Source: an uncultured Mycoplasmatota bacterium
GTDB taxonomy: Bacteria; Bacillota_I; Bacilli_A; RF39; UBA660
Length of the DNA: 27,134 nt
Assembly (NCBI GenBank): GCA_900552975.1
Contig: UWSL01000007.1
Coordinates: 1-27,134 of the forward strand
Reading direction: 5' to 3'
Part shown: in pieces, positions 22,417 through 27,134 of the stretch
How positions within the stretch are numbered: position 1 is the first letter of the stretch
Layout of the letters: each line of letters begins with the position of its first letter
The notes under the pieces: generated by a model
The model's input: the letters and a program-made list of their open reading frames with translations, nothing else
What the model was told of the DNA's origin: nothing
Database searches by the model: none
Translations under genes and position numbers: made by a program

Positions 22417-25214
22417 TTTTCAAGTTTATATTTAGTTGCATCTTTTATTATACTTTTATCTCTTCTATTCTTTTCATCTTGATATAATATCTTAAATCTC
22501 TTAATCTCTTTACTTACAAACTCCTTTAATTTCTTATCTTTTGGCTTAAGGGACTTAAAGAATAAGTATTTATCATTAAATGAATTTGCAATACCATATT
22601 CACCGGATACAATACCAGTGTTGAAAAGTAGGCAATCTATTTCATTTAATATTTTATCATTTTCATCTACCTTTGATATGATAAATTCAAAAACTTTCCA
22701 ACAAGACGTTGAAACATCAAACAATCTGCATAAATCAATTACTTTAGTATAAGTTTCATAATTATCATTTTCATTCAAGTATTCTAATATATCGTTACCT
22801 AATTCATCATTATACTCACCTATTAAATAATGAATATAATTAGATATTTTATAATAATCATTTTCTTCTAAAATCTCCATGCATAATGATAAGTTACTAT
22901 ATCTTTCTTCTTTATAATTACTACAATCAGTTAAATTAATGTGACTATAAGAATTATATAAATTAGTATTTGGATTATCATTTATTTTATATCTAAGAAG
23001 TTTTCTTAAATCATCAGGATACTTTTCAAATAAATCATTTAAGAAATATTCATCTAATCTGTTAAATTCACTGTATCTAAAATTATCAAGTAATATTCCT
23101 AAGTCATCATAACTATAATCTTCAATAATCTTTTTTTCCGTATGAGGATTATTTAACAGTTCTCCCATAATTCCTTTATTAACTTTATTATATTCTTTAA
23201 CCTTACTTAAAAAATACTTTTTATATTTTTCCTTATTTACCAAATCATTATTATTAACAATTAGTTTTAATATCTTTAATATCAGTTTTGCATTTTTAGT
23301 TTTTTCAGCATACTTTATTATTTTATCCAATACCGTTAAATCCATATTTCCAGCTCTAAGCATAGCCTCGATAATCTTTTCTGCTTTTATATCATTATCA
23401 ATTTCATACTTATAATTCTTATCTTGTTTAACAATTCCAAGGAATATGTATTCATTCCACTTGGCTTCAACTATTTTTTGACCATATTTTGTTGATGATC
23501 CAATATCAATTAAAAATCTTCCTGCATTGTATATGTTTGAATTGCAAGTTTCTTCATTGTCCATAGTGTTCAATATAGCAATTATTTCTTCAATGTTATT
23601 GTCTTTAAAATCTTTAATATATTTATCTAAATAATCTTTTCTAAATTCCTCTTTCTCATTATACTTAACACCTGGTATCTCATCAATAAAAAAATTAAAT
23701 AACATTGCATATAATTTTTGTACTTTATCTGTTTTTAATTTTTTATAAAATTTACTATCTTTTAATTTTGTATTTTTCCAAGCACACACTGATTTATACA
23801 ATTCATTTTTACTAAAAATATCTATTCTTTCATAATTATTATTAAAAAATTCATATATTGGATTATAGTCAAATATATCAGTATTTCTTTCTAAGTCAGT
23901 ATTAATGTTAATCAATGCACGTAAAGCATCCTTTGAATGATTATTTAAGAATATATCCAACAATTCATCTATTGATTTATATATTTTAGTTTTATAATTA
24001 TCATTAGGATTTGTTTTACTACTTATAAAATTAATTTTATTTTTCTCAACTTCTTCGCAATAATTATAATTTATATCACAAAAGTATTCAGCCAGTTTAA
24101 CTCTAACATACTCATCTATCTCTTTATCCATTATTGATGAATACGACATCTCATGTATATTATAATATCCATACCCTCTGCTAGAATCGGCTTTATCCGA
24201 AACTATCAAATTTTCCAAAAATTTATCAAACTTACCTACAATATTATTATCAATAGATATTCCATATAGAATTGAAATGATACTTTTAAAATCGTCAAGC
24301 CATAAATATTTATAATATTGTAAAAATTCTAATAACTTCCCATATTTATATTCATATGTATCATAGTTTAGAAAAGTTGCGGTTTCTATAGGTAATTCAC
24401 TAAATTTTTTAACTATGGAATAAATTATTTCTGAGTCGTAAATATTTTTATACTTTTCCTCATATTCATTAACCAATGGAATAATTTCTACCATTTTATT
24501 AATAATGTCTTCCAATTCATTTAATGATTTTACTTCCTGAAGTTTCTTATTAAAATCTTTGTCTAATAGTAGTTCTATATTTTTGGCACCATTTTTTATA
24601 CTATCAACACGCTTGTTGATTACTTCTAAACTTGCTATAACATTTAATATATCCTTTCTAGCTTTTTCAAAAATATTTTTTATTCTTTCATATTCTTTGA
24701 CATCTTTTGATTGTAATTCGTCTACATCCTTGTAAAGTATATTATGACCAAATTCATTCATTGCATGAGATAATACTGTTGTCAATTGAATTTCACATAA
24801 CATTCCCTTAAACTTATTTACATCCTTTTTCAGTGAAATTGTAATATTAGTTCCATCATATTTCATAATATCTTCTGATGGCCTATACGATTCAATATTT
24901 AACTCATCATAAATAATATCATTAAATCTTTTTAGATCATCTTCGTTATAAAAAATTACCCTTACACCACTAAGATCATTTAAGTTTTTAATATTACCAC
25001 AAATACCATTAATAATTTTTTCTGTTAATTTATTTTCAAGTGAATCATAAGTTTTTACTCTGCTAGTTAAAGATTGATATTTAATCCCATTCTCAATTAG
25101 AATATTTTTAATTTTATTTTCAATATAAGAAGTAAATTCTACATACAATAATTGAGATGATAAATACTCTTTTAACATTTTATCCTTTACTTCTTTTAAT
25201 TTTGATGATCCCAT
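22398..25214 (-). CDS. Large protein: N-terminal RelA/SpoT-like nucleotidyltransferase domain plus long helical tail
   Basis: The protein has 938 residues. Residues about 20-165 match the RelA/SpoT synthetase fold: SRVKTYDSLENK (Arg52, Lys54, Ser58, for ATP binding), NDLSGVRVIFY (Asp80, a metal ligand), Tyr119 in KYDGTN (an altered Y-x-S-x-H site with Asn for His), then CEIQLTTVLSH (Glu141, second metal ligand) and FGHNILYK (154-162 region). No HD hydrolase, TGS or ACT domain is present, so it is not a housekeeping Rel. Residues 170-938 are predicted nearly all helical, with a coiled-coil-like segment (about 170-260) followed by many short helices resembling a HEAT/TPR-like solenoid. Relatives of the domain make (p)ppGpp or pppApp, or pyrophosphorylate tRNA (toxSAS, CapRel). 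Which reaction occurs here is unknown. GGAGGG precedes the ATG. It lies in the accessory region next to a dead integrase. Confidence 0.82.
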   Translation of the reverse strand: MGSSKLKEVKDKMLKEYLSSQLLYVEFTSYIENKIKNILIENGIKYQSLTSRVKTYDSLENKLTEKIINGICGNIKNLNDLSGVRVIFYNEDDLKRFNDIIYDELNIESYRPSEDIMKYDGTNITISLKKDVNKFKGMLCEIQLTTVLSHAMNEFGHNILYKDVDELQSKDVKEYERIKNIFEKARKDILNVIASLEVINKRVDSIKNGAKNIELLLDKDFNKKLQEVKSLNELEDIINKMVEIIPLVNEYEEKYKNIYDSEIIYSIVKKFSELPIETATFLNYDTYEYKYGKLLEFLQYYKYLWLDDFKSIISILYGISIDNNIVGKFDKFLENLIVSDKADSSRGYGYYNIHEMSYSSIMDKEIDEYVRVKLAEYFCDINYNYCEEVEKNKINFISSKTNPNDNYKTKIYKSIDELLDIFLNNHSKDALRALININTDLERNTDIFDYNPIYEFFNNNYERIDIFSKNELYKSVCAWKNTKLKDSKFYKKLKTDKVQKLYAMLFNFFIDEIPGVKYNEKEEFRKDYLDKYIKDFKDNNIEEIIAILNTMDNEETCNSNIYNAGRFLIDIGSSTKYGQKIVEAKWNEYIFLGIVKQDKNYKYEIDNDIKAEKIIEAMLRAGNMDLTVLDKIIKYAEKTKNAKLILKILKLIVNNNDLVNKEKYKKYFLSKVKEYNKVNKGIMGELLNNPHTEKKIIEDYSYDDLGILLDNFRYSEFNRLDEYFLNDLFEKYPDDLRKLLRYKINDNPNTNLYNSYSHINLTDCSNYKEERYSNLSLCMEILEENDYYKISNYIHYLIGEYNDELGNDILEYLNENDNYETYTKVIDLCRLFDVSTSCWKVFEFIISKVDENDKILNEIDCLLFNTGIVSGEYGIANSFNDKYLFFKSLKPKDKKLKEFVSKEIKRFKILYQDEKNRRDKSIIKDATKYKLENKKSGD

Positions 25215-25234
25215 GTCTTACCCTCCTTATAAAA

Positions 25235-25265
25235 GAAAAAATTCTATACTTTAAATTGTATAGAA
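25235..25265 (-). terminator. Terminator-like hairpin in the leader of the RelA/SpoT-like gene
   Basis: On the minus strand TTCTATAC and GTATAGAA form a perfect 8-bp stem with an 8-base loop, followed by TTTTTTC. It ends about 20 bases before the start codon. It could end an upstream transcript or act as an attenuator for the gene. Confidence 0.65.
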
Positions 25266-25277
25266 CTCTATGATTAC

Positions 25278-25283
25278 ATTATA
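25278..25283 (-). promoter_or_regulatory. -10-like element upstream of the hairpin
   Basis: The minus strand reads GTATAATG. If used, transcription would start about 10 bases before the terminator-like hairpin. A matching -35 at normal spacing is not obvious (TTGCAG is 20 bases upstream). Confidence 0.35.
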
Positions 25284-25322
25284 CTACTTTATCTCTCAAA
25301 TGTCTGCAATAATCATGCAAAT

Positions 25323-25373
25323 TTAACAAAACTTGTTCCCGAGTTGTTCCCAAGAATTATTTTCAATCTTCTA
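25323..25373 (-). other. Possible integrase-tail or attachment-site relic
   Basis: The minus strand reads, after an in-frame TAG, KIENNSWEQLGNKFC and a stop. This looks like the last residues of many Firmicutes phage integrases, which end in a Trp/Gly/Asn-rich tail close to the attachment site. It does not match the end of the integrase relic at 22401, so it would come from another element. The short length makes this uncertain. Confidence 0.25.
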
Positions 25374-25403
25374 TATGCTCGCAAACCCTTATAAAGTGGG
25401 CAC

Positions 25404-25432
25404 AAAAAATGAGAGCACGGTTAAATGCTCTC
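25404..25432 (-). terminator. Terminator of the CYTH-like gene
   Basis: On the minus strand GAGAGCA and TGCTCTC form a perfect 7-bp, GC-richer stem (25411-25432) with an 8-base loop, followed by ATTTTTTG. It lies about 27 bases after the stop codon at 25459. Confidence 0.85.
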
Positions 25433-25458
25433 TTCAGGGGGATGATTTATAAAATATA

Positions 25459-26025
25459 TTATGCATTTTGATTTAAGCTATATTTCTTTTCTTTGTAATA
25501 TAAAGTTCTTAATTTATCTAATCCTAAATCACTATAATTAAAATTGAAACCATAACTATTAAGTTCATCAATCAAAAGCCTTCTTTGTTTTTCTAAAGTA
25601 TATCCATAGTATTTTTTATTATCAAAATATAATAATAAACCAATCTTGTCTATTTCTTGAAGTTGAATTTTGGTAGTCATTCCTTCTTTAAAATAATGAT
25701 GGTCTACCTTTTTTGTATCAAATACTTTTTTATAACCTTTATCAAACATAGTTTTTTCAAATAAATCTATATTATTTATAGGAATTGTACTTTCAGCGAT
25801 AACATCGAATGAATTTTGTACTTTAAAGTCTGTTCCATTGACACTCCTAAGCCTAATACATTTTTCTTTCATTTCATTTTCAGATAAGTCATCTAAGTTT
25901 TGATTAGTAAAATATATATCATGAGTTAAGCAATTAAAATCATTATTTAAACCATTACTTTTTAGTAATTTATCATAATACTCAAAATTTTCTTTTAATT
26001 CAAAACCAACTTCTACTATTAGCAT
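25459..26025 (-). CDS. CYTH-like domain protein (possible triphosphate-binding enzyme)
   Basis: The protein has 188 residues from the ATG at 26025, preferred over 26046 because AAAGGA lies 8 bases upstream. The pattern resembles the CYTH (triphosphate tunnel) fold: IVEVGFELK at the N terminus in place of the ExExK signature, THDIYFTN, KCIRLRS, GYKKVFDTKKVDHHYF and IQLQEIDKIGLLLYFDN, which recalls the 'E-D-x-x-G-x-x-x-E' strand. The core signature is degenerate, so catalysis is uncertain. CYTH proteins include thiamine triphosphatase, inorganic triphosphatase and class IV adenylate cyclase. It has its own terminator and lies 244 bases upstream of the RelA/SpoT-like gene on the same strand. If the call is right, two nucleotide-handling domains are neighbours in an accessory region. 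Confidence 0.45.
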   Translation of the reverse strand: MLIVEVGFELKENFEYYDKLLKSNGLNNDFNCLTHDIYFTNQNLDDLSENEMKEKCIRLRSVNGTDFKVQNSFDVIAESTIPINNIDLFEKTMFDKGYKKVFDTKKVDHHYFKEGMTTKIQLQEIDKIGLLLYFDNKKYYGYTLEKQRRLLIDELNSYGFNFNYSDLGLDKLRTLYYKEKKYSLNQNA

Positions 26026-26056
26026 AATTGTTTCCTTTCTAAACAAGTCGAAACTT

Positions 26057-26105
26057 TCTATCGATATAAAAAGTGTAGTTATCTACAATATATATATTCG
26101 ATAGA
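26057..26105 (-). repeat. Long imperfect hairpin before the CYTH-like gene
   Basis: TCTATCGA (26057-26064) and TCGATAGA (26098-26105) form an 8-bp outer stem, and TGTAG (26074-26078) with CTACA (26083-26087) form an inner stem. It fills most of the gap between two genes and ends about 30 bases before the CYTH start. It may be an operator or a leader structure; no T-run follows, so it is not a terminator. Confidence 0.45.
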
Positions 26106-26133
26106 TCACTTACATTTTAAAAAGATAATATTT

Positions 26134-27134
26134 TTATTTAGTAATTTTTATTTGTTCATTATCCATTAACATTTGTTTATTAATTTGCTCATAGACATAC
26201 CAAGAATCTAAGGCGACGTTACTTTTTAAATCGACTGGGAATCCTTGATACAAATTATGTAATTTTTTTACATTTTGAATAACTGCATCTATTGTAATTT
26301 TTCTTTTTAAAGGAGAAGCTATATATAATTTTAGCAATTCACGAGATTTTTTCATATCGTCTTCACTAATTTTTAAATACGGATAAAATATAATATTATC
26401 CCTCGAATCTCCTTCTTTATATAACATAAGATTTTTCTTCGATTCTAAGCTTAAATCGGGAATTCTTTCAATAACAAAAAGATCGATGGCGTCTTTGAAC
26501 AATTTAGCAATATACATATTATAAGTCATTTTTCTTGGTACACCATTATGGCAAATGCCAATATTATTCATATTTACGGTTCCAAATGGAGGTGTTCCAA
26601 GCTCGATATTAGGATATTTTATTAGTAACTGTTCCATTATATTTAATTTTATTTTATAGTCTTTAATGGTTGAATAAATTATAGTAACATCTTTGTGTTC
26701 ACCATTATTAAAATAAGGTTTTATATCATAGAAAATCCCATAATTTTGACATAAAATAATATAATCTCTTATAAAAAGTGCACTGCTTTCATTAATTGGC
26801 ATATTTATATAAAATCTAAAACTGCTTAAGTTATCTTCGTTAAAAAATAAACTTAGTGATGATTTAGTCATTTCATGTTCATTTGTATATTGATAACATC
26901 TTAGATATATTTCTTCTATTAAATCATCTAATGCAGGATCCCCACTATTTTTAAATTCAAAATTATCTATATAAGCTTTTATTTTTGGTAAGCCAACATT
27001 TTTTACTTTATTTAAATAATATGAATTAACTTGATCACCAGATTCTATCTTTTTTATAAATAATTTTATTCCGTCAACCATTGCTTCTATTCCACAATTT
27101 CTTACAAAATTTGAGGATTGATTTATTGTGTCGG
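26134..27134 (-). CDS. Unrecognised protein, 5' end outside window; weak HopA1-like pattern
   Basis: The frame stays open past the ATG at 27081 to the window edge (17 more codons), and that ATG has only a weak ribosome binding site, so the gene probably starts outside. Counting from the ATG, residues 88-175 read SFRFYINMPINES, then a helix, IFYDIKPYF, DVTIIYSTIKDY, a helix and LGTPPFG. This order (strand, helix, lysine-containing strand, 'x-D-x-x-x-x-Y' strand, helix, TPPFG) reminds me of HopA1-family effector-like proteins, some of which occur in lanthipeptide clusters. This is pattern memory, not proof. Residues 180-250 carry GICHNGVPRKMTYN and a helical domain. There is no membrane segment. 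It lies 108 bases upstream of the CYTH-like gene on the same strand. Confidence 0.6.
   Translation of the reverse strand, partial: DTINQSSNFVRNCGIEAMVDGIKLFIKKIESGDQVNSYYLNKVKNVGLPKIKAYIDNFEFKNSGDPALDDLIEEIYLRCYQYTNEHEMTKSSLSLFFNEDNLSSFRFYINMPINESSALFIRDYIILCQNYGIFYDIKPYFNNGEHKDVTIIYSTIKDYKIKLNIMEQLLIKYPNIELGTPPFGTVNMNNIGICHNGVPRKMTYNMYIAKLFKDAIDLFVIERIPDLSLESKKNLMLYKEGDSRDNIIFYPYLKISEDDMKKSRELLKLYIASPLKRKITIDAVIQNVKKLHNLYQGFPVDLKSNVALDSWYVYEQINKQMLMDNEQIKITK

Noticed and set aside
22398..25214. Housekeeping Rel/RelA stringent-response enzyme
   Set aside because: No HD, TGS or ACT domain, altered G-loop-side motif, and a large unrelated tail.
1..27134. Alternative genetic code (TGA read as tryptophan), as in Mollicutes
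   Set aside because: Tryptophans in recognised proteins are TGG, and TGA serves as the stop at gene ends such as 1102 and the bceR/bceS junction.
1..27134. CRISPR array or insertion-sequence ends
   Set aside because: No regularly spaced repeats and no transposase or paired terminal repeats were found.

Overview
The window looks like a low-GC (roughly 30 %) Bacillota chromosome, most likely from an animal or human gut. Reasons: strongly AT-rich codon use, AAGGAGG-type ribosome binding sites, a Bce-type antimicrobial-peptide module, a VanZ/RDD protein and a bile salt hydrolase. Tryptophan is TGG and TGA acts as stop, so the code is standard. A lineage near Erysipelotrichales or RF39 would fit, but that is inference.

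Layout. 1-1102 (+): 3' part of an unrecognised accessory gene entering from the left edge. 1276-1349 (-): tRNA-Gly(CCC). 1535-7295 (-): a VanZ-RDD membrane protein, then a complete BceAB-BceSR resistance and sensing module. Perfect 'Bce boxes' (TTACA-N4-TGTAA) lie before both bceA and bceR. 7451-11104 (-): an unknown helical protein, then an ADP-ribosylation module (HxlR regulator, zinc macrodomain hydrolase, SirTM-type sirtuin). Next comes an MBL-fold-like gene whose promoter carries the same operator-like motif as the HxlR promoter. 11237-15452 (-): XRE/zinc-ribbon membrane protein, bile salt hydrolase, NapH-like ferredoxin membrane protein, and a nitroreductase-ogt-tag cluster (flavin reductase plus alkylation repair). 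15688-21014 (-): a second sensing and export module in which a membrane-anchored XRE protein, a histidine kinase and a response regulator precede a MacB-like ABC transporter. TAAACAA repeats upstream of the transporter are probably the regulator's sites.

21278-27134 is the accessory part. It starts with a decayed tyrosine integrase (stop at codon 4 and frameshifts). This faces a 938-residue protein with an N-terminal RelA/SpoT nucleotidyltransferase-like domain and about 760 residues of probable helical solenoid. Further right are a CYTH-like protein and a truncated gene with a faint HopA1-like pattern. The RelA/SpoT-solenoid protein is the best candidate for an undescribed, possibly defensive, system: it joins a nucleotide-transfer warhead to a large sensor-like tail and sits beside a dead integrase.

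No stretch above 300 bases lacks a gene. The longest gaps (21015-21277, 25215-25458, 15453-15687) hold regulatory sites, repeats and an integrase-tail-like relic. No CRISPR array, rRNA or intact insertion sequence was seen.
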